A stretch of 64,000 nucleotides of DNA from Litoditis marina (lineage: Eukaryota > Nematoda > Chromadorea > Rhabditida > Rhabditidae). A model generated the notes under the pieces. The model saw nothing but the letters and a program-made list of their open reading frames with translations, was not told the origin of the DNA and ran no database searches. The position numbers and the translations under genes were made by a program. Shown here in pieces: positions 46,952-58,300 of this stretch (position 1 is its first letter; every line of letters begins with the position of its first letter). The stretch covers positions 15,899,904 through 15,963,903 of the forward strand of contig OZ038436.1 of assembly GCA_964036275.1 (NCBI GenBank), in the 5' to 3' direction.

Positions 46952-48334
46952 GATGATTGAGTGATTGAGCTTTACCTAAAAATGAAATCGATTACATAAT
47001 TACTAGTAAGCGTTGAGCACAATATCACGGAAAAATAGGTGATTCTGAAGAATATGTCTACTAAACGTGTCTCAGCAAGCTAGTTACATACACACTATCA
47101 CACAATTTAGTTCTTCGTTCTTCGGCGAATTTAGATACACTGTCGTCGTTGGGTAATATCATGCTATTATAGAACGGTTACGAGCCGTCAGATCTAAATG
47201 ACGTCTGTTTGGCGGTACACGGCTGAAGTATGAAAAAATGTACAATATACATTGGTAAAGTAAACTATTTGAAATAAATCCTGATTATAGACGGTGTTAC
47301 ACCTAAATAAATGCATCTATGACTAGGTTACACAGCTTTTACACGAAGTTCGGGAGGGTGAAAATTGTTTGAAGCTAATTAGAATACTTTAAAACATAGA
47401 AGAATCAAGATATTCCTAAAAAATGAATTGAAAACTCCATTCAGAAATTAATAGACGGACCGCGCGTCGAGCACGTGACGCATCCTGCAATGGAGCAGTT
47501 TGTTCGCAATGGAGCACGGTCCCTTCACTCTGATATGACCAGAAAATGCTCACATTATTATTTGTGATCTGGCGAGTGCTGTGTTGAGCCGGGGTTCCCA
47601 TGACTCACAGTTGAACCACAAACGAGACTACCCGTTTATCAGTTCGTTTTTCATAATTTATAGTTTCGTTCATAATTTCGGTTCCAAAAACGTTCGTAGA
47701 AAAGAAGTTTTGTACATAAATGTTATATCTGGTCAATTGTTTGGTTCATGAAAGCTCTAGAGGTTCCTGGTGGAATTAGCCATAATGAGGGGCACTTTTC
47801 TCATGATTTCCGAGCACTGTCAACACTTATTCACGTTTCACGGAAACCTCAGTTTTCGAGATTCAATTCAGCAATCTGCGAATTTTCACGGTAGAAGCTT
47901 CCCACTGCACCTGTTTCTTTAATACTGTGTTACGAAAGTGTTACAGGCAGATTTTATCATGTACAAGTTTTGCGAATAGGTTGCTACTTTGCTATATTGT
48001 TCTCTGCTCTTACTAAAAACTTTTCAAAAAACCTTTTCCGAGAAGTATGTTGCTTCTTCAGAAATCGACCGCAATAATCAACTATAATAGATTACAAGTG
48101 AGTGAAATGGATTATATATTAAACGATTTGCTCTTGAAGCACCTGCGCTTATTTCTGCACCATATTGGGATTGCACTCCTCCGTCAAATGCAGCTGCCGG
48201 ACATGAAAAACTTTAGAAACCACCATCGATTGACGTTAATATACCAGGGATCATAAATTGTTAACTTCTAACAAAATATTGTTATTGAAAATGCAAATAC
48301 TTACATTACAGTGAATGCTTAAATCATTGTTGTA

Positions 48335-48420
48335 GTTCGATCTCGTAACACGCCGAAACTCCCTCGAAAGAAGCGGGATCAAACTACAAACACAGCGGAA
48401 TGTGACAGCATCGTACAGTT
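48335..48420. repeat. Hairpin-like dispersed repeat (TTGTAGTTYGA ... ATCAAACTACAA)
   Basis: TTGTAGTTCGATCTC and GGATCAAACTACAAACACAG face each other in inverted orientation. Close relatives are at 62944-63020 and 31935, with weaker ones at 11105 and 28315. Confidence 0.5.
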
Positions 48421-48762
48421 CCGATTTGGAAAAAACAAATCCTATAGGGCTTGTTTCATCGTGAGCGACTTAAAAACAAAGGCCAAAATTTCCCAGAGGA
48501 ATACATTTAATGTCCACTATAACTTTTCTCATCTTTAGAAACTTCTGAACAAAATGTAGTTGACTTTGAACTAAAGCGTCTAATACATATTCGAATCGTA
48601 CACATAAGCTTCTATAGGTGTTCCTGTCATTTTTTTTGTTACTGGCGAAAAATAACAATTCAGCAAGGCATCCGATACCCAAGAGGCACCCAATAGTGCA
48701 TTTTCAACACAACCAGCCCGGGTAGTACCTATTCTGTTAGGAACAACATGAAATTTGGGAGT

Positions 48763-48768
48763 TTTATT
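48763..48768 (-). terminator. Polyadenylation signal of ift-74
   Basis: AATAAA on the minus strand about 33 bp after the ift-74 stop codon. Confidence 0.7.
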
Positions 48769-48800
48769 GGAAAATACTCAAAAACAACACAAATAGAGAA

Positions 48801-51800
48801 TCACTTGCGTCCAGTGTTTGCAAGAAGATGGTTGTTGTACTGCAACCGGAGAGAGGTCACCTGGAAGTTAAAAACGAATGTTTCAATAGTAAGTACACCG
48901 GAGAAGGAAATAAACGTAGTTTGATGAACTGAAAAGTTCAAGACCAGCTTAAGCAAGCCAATTTGAAATTGTGTAGTAGATTATGGTGTGTATCTAAATT
49001 GCCAACTTCCATTTTATTCTGAGTAGCTGTGATTCAAAACCGAAAACCTCAGCAACACAATATCATAGTATCCACATCGGAATTTCAAGTTTAGTGTTCT
49101 CGCTTTCCTTGAAAATGGAAATCATCTGAGTTTATGCGACCAAACTCTTTACCTCTTTCTTGATCGACTCATAGTCCGTTTCCGCTTCTCTTGACATTAT
49201 ACTCGCCTTCAAACTGGCATTGGTCTCCCTCATCATCTCTAGTTTCTTCACCAACGACTTTTGCTGAAAGATTGTATATCTCAAAATATTTTTTTAATAT
49301 TTAGAAGTTTGATCTTCCTTTTCTCCATTTAATTAGGGTGCTACAAGAATTGAAATTTCCTAGAAAAGTTAACCAAGTGCGAACTTCTTGAACGGAGACA
49401 CGTTTGATAGTTACCGCTGTTGTTTTTTGCTGGTGTAATCATTATAATACTATTAAATAATTATGTATTAATCATTTAGTTACCGCTGCATAGTTGGGAT
49501 CGCTATCCAGCTGCGACTGTAGTTGTTCTAGTTGTTGGTGAAGCTGTTCTTGCTGGCTTTCGCTCTCGGGGACGGCGACCTCCAGTTGGTTGCGACTAGC
49601 CTCCAGCTCCTGTGAAATGAAAAGTTTTTTGTTAATTCTTAGAAGAGAATATAATAGAATATCATGTCCATTGAACCAAACATTCATAGTCAATGTATGA
49701 ATACTAATAAACTGAAATGTATGAACACTAATGTATGTAGGAATGAAACTGAAATGCATGAATTCTGAACATAATGAATAAACATTATCAGCACTTGAAC
49801 TACTGCAAGTTTTTCCGAGAATAATTTTCCGTCTAGGGCTTTTCAGTTCGACTGTAGGCGCTACCAAGTCCTTCGGGACACCATACAATACATTTTTATG
49901 AAACGCACAGGCTCAAACCCCGCTCTTTCTACAGTGAGTACAGATTGGGACGTTTGCTGTCTTTGTGTGAAGTGTATCGAAGAGTGTATCGGGTCAAACC
50001 TGCATATTGTTCTCTGCTTCAACCGAAAGTCTGTCGACGTTTCCGTATTGTTCCGATTCTTCCTCCATTTCCGACAGTCTTCTCTGGAGGGTTTCTATCT
50101 CCGAGTTCAGTTTCGTCTCCATTTCCTCCAGGGTGATCATCTCCTCTTGTAGACGCACGTGCACTGAATTATAGATTAAGGAACTATGTGCCTTGAAAAA
50201 TTGAACATATTCGAAATTAAGCTTATATTTATACCCCAACGTTCAATTCTAATCGTTGCTCTTTTTTGTAACACATAATATGACATTGTATTCTAACTTC
50301 TAACAACTTTCTGCGTCTCCCTCCACACTTTCTTAGAGTATTCATGAAACTCCAAAGAATTTTTATAGATAAAGAAAAAACATTCTGACTTTCGTGGATA
50401 TGGTTACATTAACGTATCTCGGAAAAAAGTTCTGCCAATTTGGTATCAAATGACAACTAACAGTCTTTGAGTTCCTTGGGAGAAGCTTTTTCGTGCAGTT
50501 CAGATCCCGCGAAGCCCGGATCCAGATCAGTGACGTTCGACTCAATACTGACCTAGAATAATATATATTAGATTAGCACGAAGACATAGAAGAAAACTTG
50601 TTATATGTCAAAAAAGTAGCCACAAAAGCCAACCTTTCCAATGTTGACCGAGATTTTCTGTAAATTCTGCACAATCGCAGCGGTGTATTCTTCCATTTCC
50701 ATGGTGAGCAGACGTTTTTCTTCCGGATAAGTGCGCAGAAACTCCTCAATTTGTTGCTCTTTCATCGCCAGTTCTCGATAACGTTCGTTGTTTTTTACTG
50801 AAACAAAAGATTTGCTGTCTTTGTTTTCAATAATAACTAGGAAAAACCTCAAGAAGTGAGCTATCTTTCTGATATTTACATACGATAGTTCCGTTTCTTT
50901 CCGCGCTTTGATCTCAGTTCTCTTAGAACATAATCAAAAATTTCGCTGTGTTCTCTCTAGATAAAGGTTAATTATCTGCAACTCACCGAACTTCGAGTCG
51001 TCGTTTTCGAAATCGCGCAACTCCTCAACACACTGCTCGATCTGTTCATTAGTCGGCTCAATTCTGGAAGTAATAATGAAATAAGTAAATAAAGATAATT
51101 TTAAAACTCATTAACTATTATTTTCATTAGTTCACATACACGAAAAAGAATGAATAGACAGAAAGCTAGCCGGAATAGACACCAGTACATGAATACTTTG
51201 TACTAGGGTTGTTAAAGTCGAACTCGAAACTCGACTCGACTCGAAAAAACTCGAAAATTTTCGAGTTGAGTCGAACTCGAAACTCGAAAACTCGAAATTT
51301 CTCAAAACTCCAAAAACTCGAAAACACGAATACTCGAAATTTCCCAAAACTCGAAAACTCGAAAACTCGAAATTTTCTAAAACGCGACAACTCGAAAACT
51401 CGAAAACTCGAAATTTTCCAAAACTCGAAAACTCGAAAACACGAAAACTCGAAATTTCCCAAAACTCGAAAACTCGAAAACTCGAAATTTTGAACTCGAT
51501 TAACAACCCTACTTTGTACTCTCTACTTCTTTGCTCTCATTATTCACTGTTACATGACTGCGTACGTTACACCAAAGCAAACTTATGTCACTCGAATAAA
51601 ATTAGTACTAACTGTTTCTCCATGTTGGTAATGTCCTCATTGTTCTGTTTCATCTGATCCATCAGATGTTGCTTTTTCTGTTCCGGAGTTTGTTGGAGAC
51701 TCTTCTCCTTCAACAGTGCTTCTTCCTTTTTAGCCAACTCAGCCAACGACTCGTGCATTTGTACTGAAACGGCTAGATTCAATACAAGTCACGGAAGTTA

Positions 51801-54701
51801 TAGTTTTTCTTGTGTCACTCAAAGGATGAAAAAGTTTATTTTTGAAAATAGAGGGAAGTTATCTAACGGTCACGCAGGATTGAGTTGATAGTTTGTTCAT
51901 TTGTTTTGTCTTTCTCAAATTTGTTAGAGAGCACGGTTTCTGCAGACTAATTATTTTCAGCTGCAAAATTCACGATAGAACATAATTTTCACTAAATAAA
52001 AAGGTCTGGTATCATGTTTGGCCAGGTTAGCAATTAACATTTAGATTACATCTTCAGTTGATTTCCTAGTTGATTGCAAACACCACCAACAATACAAGCT
52101 CGTTGAAACTATTCCCTAACCTGCTTTCTTTTTGAGTGGTGAGTTCTGCAACTCCATCTCTAGCTGAAGTTTCTTGTCGTCGAGGGCAGTCAGTTCGGCC
52201 TGTAGTTGGGCTGCCTCGTTTTTCAGATCTTCCGCTTCTTGCTTCAATTCTTCATATCTGTCACGCAACCCCGGTTCCTGAGAACATCCGTATTATCAGT
52301 TCACTTTTTCTTGTTTGACCTCTTGAGTAATTTTTGATTCACCGATGCTGCTCTATATTCATGCTTATCACTGTTGTGTGAAAATAGAAATTTCGACCCA
52401 CAAAAAAACTTACAATAGATTCTTACAACTGTACTAGAACATGAAAGAGTAGAGCTAGACCTGGGGTTCCCAATAGGAGAACTCAAATTAAAAACTTACA
52501 GTCGTACGATAATAGTTTGAATGAAACTGAAACGTGTGCTCATACAATACGTAATTTGTACAGTACATAGAAATTATTGAAAAAAAAAATACCATTCCGG
52601 CCATGATGGAATGATTGAGCTTCTTCTGTTCATCTATTGCCAAGGCTGTTTGTTCAGCCTCCCGCTCCTTCTGTTGTCGTTCAGTAAACAGCTCCTGCAC
52701 TCCACTTTCAAACTGAAACAGTTTCAAGGTAACTGCTTGAACATGTCCTTCTTGACCAAATCAAAATAGAAGTTTAAATATGATATAGTCCTTTTTAGTT
52801 CAAAAGTTCGTTTCTACCACCACATAAGACCCAAGTTTGCAGATATTATAAGAACTCTCCTTCTTTTTCAGCGAATTTAACGTGTGGGTTAAACAAAGAT
52901 GTAAAGTGCAATTTTCGTCACCATGCGTTTTTCACGTGGAGTTCACTTGTACCTCATCTCCAGTCGCCTTGACTCGTTTGGCTTCCATTTCAATCTGCAC
53001 CATGTCGCTGTTGGTGTGCATTCTGTCGATTATCTAAAAAATATATTTTCGTACAAAAAACATTATCTAAACTCACATTGGAAATAGTATTTTTCGGTTT
53101 TGTGGCGTTAAAGAAGGACGATTATGTGGTCCAATCTCAACGGTTCAGTCCTTTAAACTGCAATACATTTTTCAATTGCAGTTTAAAGGACCGTTGACAC
53201 GAGATTGGTCCAAATAATCGTCCTTCGTTAATAGTGAACAACTCACAATATTGAGATCAACGAGTCTTCCTTGCAGATCCTTGATCTCCAGCGCGCTTTC
53301 CTGAGCTCTGAAAAAGCACAAACAAATTAGATTATTCAGAATATTTGATCTCATCCCGTCCATAATTTATTGAATGTTTCAATGTCTGTATAAAGACTCT
53401 ACCTCTTTTCGTATGCAACTAGCTCCATCCTATCCCGTTCTCCTTTTGCGTAAACCTCCTCCAAACGAATGATTTCCGCATTGAGCTGACCCATTTTTGC
53501 GCGTAACATTCCCATGAAGTACGATTTGTCAAATACTTGGCGAGTACCTGGAGCAGTTTCATAATATTTATACTCAAAGTAGTACATGAGAATTTTTATC
53601 TTCGTAAAAAGACCTTTCGAGTACTGTATTATTTTTCACGTTTGACGTCACTCAGAAACGAATTTGATTTTTTAGGAGAGTTCGTGATTGTATGAACAAA
53701 CATCAAAGGTGATTGCTTCACGTCATGTCTGAATAAAGTGTTTTTCAGAAGTCTTTCAACTCTGTGGTAATACCTATGTCAGACTACGAATTATTAGACA
53801 AGTATGGTAACTAACTGGCAGTTCCCATTCGGCTGACAGCCCTGCCACCGCTCAGCCCCTGTTGGGTGACCGGGCGAATGGCCGCACTCTGTGGACGGGC
53901 CAGACCCGTCTGAGGACGCGCTCCGACCTGAAATGGTTCTGTAGTTCGGTGTCTAGAACACTTCATTCTAAAACAGTTTCCAACCAGCTAAAAATTAATT
54001 AATTTCTCTAATGTCGTGACTTCAGTACTTGGTTTTTCGATGCTTGTATTGGAGGGAAACATTTGGCTTCGCAGAGTTTTCATAAGCTGAATTGGAGTAG
54101 AAAATATATCAGAAACCGGGATAAAAAAACATTTCCCCATTTCTCAACTCATTCCACTCACCGCTGACGTTGGTGGTCTTCCCGCATTACTGGGAGGTCT
54201 GCCGGCATGACTGGGTGGTCGTGCGAAGCTCGTGGGTGGTCTACCGGCCTCCGGTCTACCCATTCTGGAGACAGCCGCACGCGACTCCGGTCGGGGCACT
54301 CCGACCATAACGTCTCCTTCAAATCTAGCATATAATGTTTTCGAATGTTTCACAATATCAAACTGATTATTTTCACAAAAGCTTGATCAGGAGCGGTAAG
54401 TTGCGTTGCTCGCTGCACAACAATATGTGTGCGGAGAAAAAGAAATTCCAAGAATTTCTCAGTAGTAAACTTGACTAGCTTTTTCTGAAGTATTCAATCG
54501 ATTATGATATGAGATTTTTGAGGTTTCTGTGAGCATCTGGAAAAGGTTTTTTTTGGTCAGAAAAAAACATATTGTGCTCTAAAATCGGGTGAATTGGGTT
54601 ACTTTGAAAATGGTACCATTAGGTGCAGCAGATGTTCTCCTTGCGGCGCTGGCCGCACGTCCGCTGGAGGTCTTCGGTCGGGCGGAGGGGGGACGGGACA
54701 T
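48801..54701 (-). CDS. ift-74: Intraflagellar transport protein IFT74 (about 619 aa)
   Basis: Coiled-coil subunit of the IFT-B core that pairs with IFT81 and carries tubulin and other cargo into cilia. Exons: 54701-54617, 54316-54162, 53927-53816, 53547-53403, 53307-53247, 53033-52953, 52712-52593, 52277-52121, 51763-51613, 51063-50987, 50797-50634, 50552-50462, 50163-50000, 49609-49484, 49263-49153, 48860-48801; total 1860 nt in frame. The N-terminus is basic and Arg/Pro/Ser-rich (MSRPPSARPKTSSGRAASAA, later GRPPSNAGRPPTSA), as in IFT74, where this region binds tubulin. Then IRPVTQQGLSG and DKSYFMGMLRAKMGQLNAEI match the conserved IFT74 stretch (human DKSYYLGLLRSKI), with continuous coiled coil to the end. 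The first exon junction is uncertain: the stronger GTAACC donor at 54602 does not keep frame with exon 2, so I used GTACCA at 54616 with an acceptor at 54317. An acceptor-like CTCCAG directly before the ATG suggests trans-splicing or a 5' UTR exon. Confidence 0.93.
51205..51511. repeat. ACTCGAAA microsatellite-filled inverted-repeat element
   Basis: Ends AGGGTTGTTAAAGTCGAACT and CGATTAACAACCCT are inverted. The interior is almost entirely ACTCGAAA / AACTCGAAATTT units. In the ift-74 intron between 51613 and 51063. Short relative at 39896-39994. Confidence 0.75.
53110..53227. repeat. AAAGAAGGACG-family MITE
   Basis: Full-length 118-bp palindrome in an ift-74 intron: AAAGAAGGACGATTATGTGG at the left, CCAAATAATCGTCCTTCG at the right, with TTTAAACTGCAATACATTTT in the middle. 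TTAA is present at both edges. Confidence 0.75.
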
Positions 54702-55347
54702 CTGGAGTTAGACAGTTCGTCAATACAGAAAGCGTTGGAACAAATTTCTCGAGATCAACAGCTCGTCAATAGAGAAAGCGTTGGACCTATCTGTAGCTAA
54801 CTGAACTTCTAAGTCAGTCAGATGGCAAACAAAAAGCAAATAAACCAAATCTTGTGGAAAAAATGGTGCATTCATGTGGAAAGACGGTATCGGTACGAAA
54901 TAATCAATAAAGGATCATATCGAGAGAATGCTAGGTTGAAATAAATATGAACTCAAAAACTAACACAATTAAAAGCGCTTGCATAACTTGTTGTTCCATA
55001 ATTCTATCACAAACTCATAGGACATTTACACGAAAAAGAACTAGTCGGTTCTATGTTTTGGATTAAAAAAATGCTTTAGTTATGTCAATGGAATAAGGAA
55101 TTTTAAAATTTCTACTTTCGTAACTGAATCTATCATTTGCATGTGTGGTTTTCACGCTGGAAAATAGCCAACTGGCTGACTTTAAATAAGCGCCAACCGT
55201 AGTTGCTATGGTAACCAGCCAAACAGTGGTCGGACTCGGCTTTGGCGCATTTCAAATGAACAGGTAGCAAAAACGGAACAATATAAAACTTTATCATAAC
55301 CATATACATATATTCACGATAACAATTTATATAATAGTCTGAGAATA
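54702..55347. other. Intergenic region upstream of ift-74
   Basis: About 650 bp holding the ift-74 promoter and the 3' end of the vWA/mucin gene. Apart from the X-box, and a duplicated GTCAATA-GAAAGCGTTGGA motif at 54718-54785 just upstream of the ATG, nothing was recognised. Confidence 0.6.
55202..55215. promoter_or_regulatory. X-box (RFX/DAF-19 site) upstream of ift-74
   Basis: GTTGCTATGGTAAC, or GTTACCATAGCAAC on the gene strand, fits the RFX X-box consensus RYYNYY-WW-RRNRAC at every position. DAF-19 acts through such sites on ciliary genes including IFT components. It lies about 500 bp upstream of the chosen ATG, further than the usual 50-200 bp, which would fit an unseen 5' exon. Confidence 0.8.
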
Positions 55348-58300
55348 TCACACGCATCCCGCATTGTCACAACATCTGCTGCTTATTTGAACTGAAATAA
55401 AGTTGTAAATGGATGTTTTATCTTGAAAACATGTTTTTTTGTACAATTTTTTGTTTAAGGAAGAAACAACAGTACTACTCTCTTGTTCACGTTTCACACG
55501 ATTCACAGGTTTCGAAACCAACACTTCCGGCCATTTTTCCTATAACGATCTTATTAGGAACTGACAGTAGAAAACTCTGTTCGTAATTCGTGCAAAACTG
55601 CAAAATAATGTTTACACTAACAGATTTAGCAAAGTAGATCAAACTGTCCCACCTAATGTATTCAATATATCCGTAGCTTGTTGCAAAGGTGGTTGTCTAG
55701 TGTCGATAGAGTGTACGAACGAGGGGTCAGAGGCCAAAGGTGAGAGATCAAAAGCAGTCGAACTGGTGACCGAGACTGTCACTATATTGATTCCATTTCC
55801 CATCATGGTGGTAGCAGTTTCTTTGGCGTCTTTAACACCGGTGTCGCTGAAAAACTGACAATATTGACTGGTAAAGAAAAAGGAAAAAAGGAAACGCATA
55901 GTGTTGACTGGTGAAATAGTCCGAATTCTATAGTCTTTCCAATATGAAGGTCAAACTTTTGTTTTCTCGACTCGTACAAGAATGAAGGGATACTGTACAG
56001 CACGCATATGGTGTGCACCGTTTTGGTTTCTACTCCACACAAGGAAATTGTCTGTTCACTGTTGAATGGAAAGGAGAGAAGCTTCTGATGTGTTCTACTC
56101 CAAGGCGCGCACACCGCAGATCTAGTGAATGAGCAACGTCGAGTTGTAGTTTGAACTGTAGTCGAATTGTAGTGTAGAACGAATTGAAGTTTACTATGGA
56201 ATTTTTACCGCAAACAAAAGGGAATGAACAGAGAAAAATAACATGAATCCAATGTGTTTTGTCAATTCAGGAACATTTGACTTTTTCGGAAAGTGATTGT
56301 GCTCTGAATCTTCATCATTCAACGAAAATGTTATAACAAATCGGCGAAATTATAGACATATATTCGTAGTTCTCCGAAAACTCAGTTCTGAATCTCACCT
56401 GTTCGCAAACAGCACGACCGTCTGGTTTCGCATCGAGGTCAGTTTTTTGAACTCAGAACTCGCGTAGCTCAGTCCGCTGAAATGTTCCACCGTGTCGTGG
56501 CAAAGTGTAAGCCAATCGTGCGCAGCGCGGAGCGCTGCGCAGATTAGTTTTTGTTCTCAACTATGCAGACGTTTTGAAAAGTTTTTTGCTCGTTTCTTCG
56601 TTATTTGTGAGCCATTTTCCGAGAAACTTGCCATGAGCAATAAACGGGCATACATCTGAAAGATTTGTGAGTTTGAGCTCAAAAAGACGTAGTTGACGTG
56701 AATTGGAAGGGTGAACGTCTCGCAAAAATGACTTCCGTAACGGGGCGGCGGCGGCGGCGGCTACAAAAAAATATCCGCCCTCTTTTCAGGTCACAGCTTC
56801 GCTCTCAATGAAAATCTCTGAACACGGTCTACACTGTTGTGAAGCAAAGAAAACGTTGGGGTATACGTATTTTTAGTCATAGTTGCAAATTTCATTTTAA
56901 GGATGATAGGCCCTAAATGGTCTCAGGAAAGTTTCTAAATCGACCGGTTTTGAGAAAATTTAAATGAAAAAAGGAGAATTACGTGAAATTGAATCCTAAA
57001 CTTCTCAGCTCAGAACTCGGTTGCGCGTACAGCCTAGTTTTCATTTGCATTCACATGTCTGAGTGGCACAGTGGATACTATTTCTGTTCTAGTGAAAACG
57101 GATTGAGGTTCGACTCCCGCATTGAGGGTAACATTTGTAATAATCTGCTAGTATAAATTCGAGTTATCCAAATGCTAAATGCTGTGTCAAACTTGATCAA
57201 AAAACACGTGCATTATTTTTACATGGTTATATATTATTTCGATAAGAGTTTCTTCGTAACTATAGAAAAATAGGTCAATTAGTATAAAAAACGAGTGTCA
57301 AGAAAGTAAAGATTAGTTTTAGAGATCACATAAACAAAAAATATAAAACAGATCCAATAAACGGATATATTGAGAGAGAAAGGCTAATCTCGCTTGGTTG
57401 AAAATTACACAAAGTATCACAAATGTTACTCAGTGCCGATGATAAAACATCTGAATACAGTACACGAAAATTCAGCTGGATTTTTGCCATACTTCAACCG
57501 AGGGAGCTTGGCCTTTCTCTCTTAATATCCGTTTATTGGACCTGTTTTATATTTTTTGTTTACGTGATCTCTAAAACTAATCTTTACTTTCTTGACACTC
57601 GTTTTTTATACTAATACATTTTCTGTTCCATAAATATAACACCTATCAGTCAAATTTCCTAGTGAAGTTTGTCTCCCCACAAAGTGTGGTCGTGTTTTGT
57701 AAGGTAGGACAGTTTGAAGCTAAGTGCAGTGAAATTGACAAGTGTTCTACAGAGTGCGCTGTTCTACTCGCCTGTTTTTATATTTGTAATGCTCACCTGA
57801 CTATGGAGGAGTTGTTGTTGTCCATAGAGGGAGCAAATAGCCAGAACACTTGGAAAAGACCCGACAAACCCGAACTTTTCAGTTTTCCGAAATCACCGGT
57901 TTTTAGATATTCGTCAGAATTAGGGAATGGCACGATGGAGACGTTTGAAAGAGAGGACCACTGGGAGGTGGGTACCTTCAGATCCCTCATTGACATTGGA
58001 ATAAGATAGTTGGACAAGAAGGTGCTTGTGAACTGAAATTATTTTCGTTTTACAACTACTAGGAACTTAGCACATGAAAATATTTTACCCAAAAAATGTA
58101 CTTCTAGAGGTTTTACGTAGGGTTTCTTAACCTCAGCGTTCAGTCGTACAGTGATGCAAGACAGTTTCATCTTTTTGTATATCTGAAGAATGGAAGTGAT
58201 TCAAATGTATACTCGATATCACCCTCACTGCTGCAAAAGATAGTTAATGTTTTTGGCATAAAATATAAGGAACTCTATTACTCACGTTGGAGACAGTGTA

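Larger units (their letters stand above)
46952..48800. other. Intergenic region upstream of gyf-1
   Basis: About 1.85 kb between the ift-74 stop and the gyf-1 start. It holds the gyf-1 promoter region, a dispersed repeat at 48335-48420 and the ift-74 3' end. No supported coding sequence. Confidence 0.6.

Noticed and set aside
48047..48682. Small frames upstream of gyf-1
   Set aside because: No recognised motif, no conserved splice context, overlapping a dispersed repeat.
51132..51506. Phe/Ser/Glu-rich frames on both strands
   Set aside because: Translation of the ACTCGAAA microsatellite.
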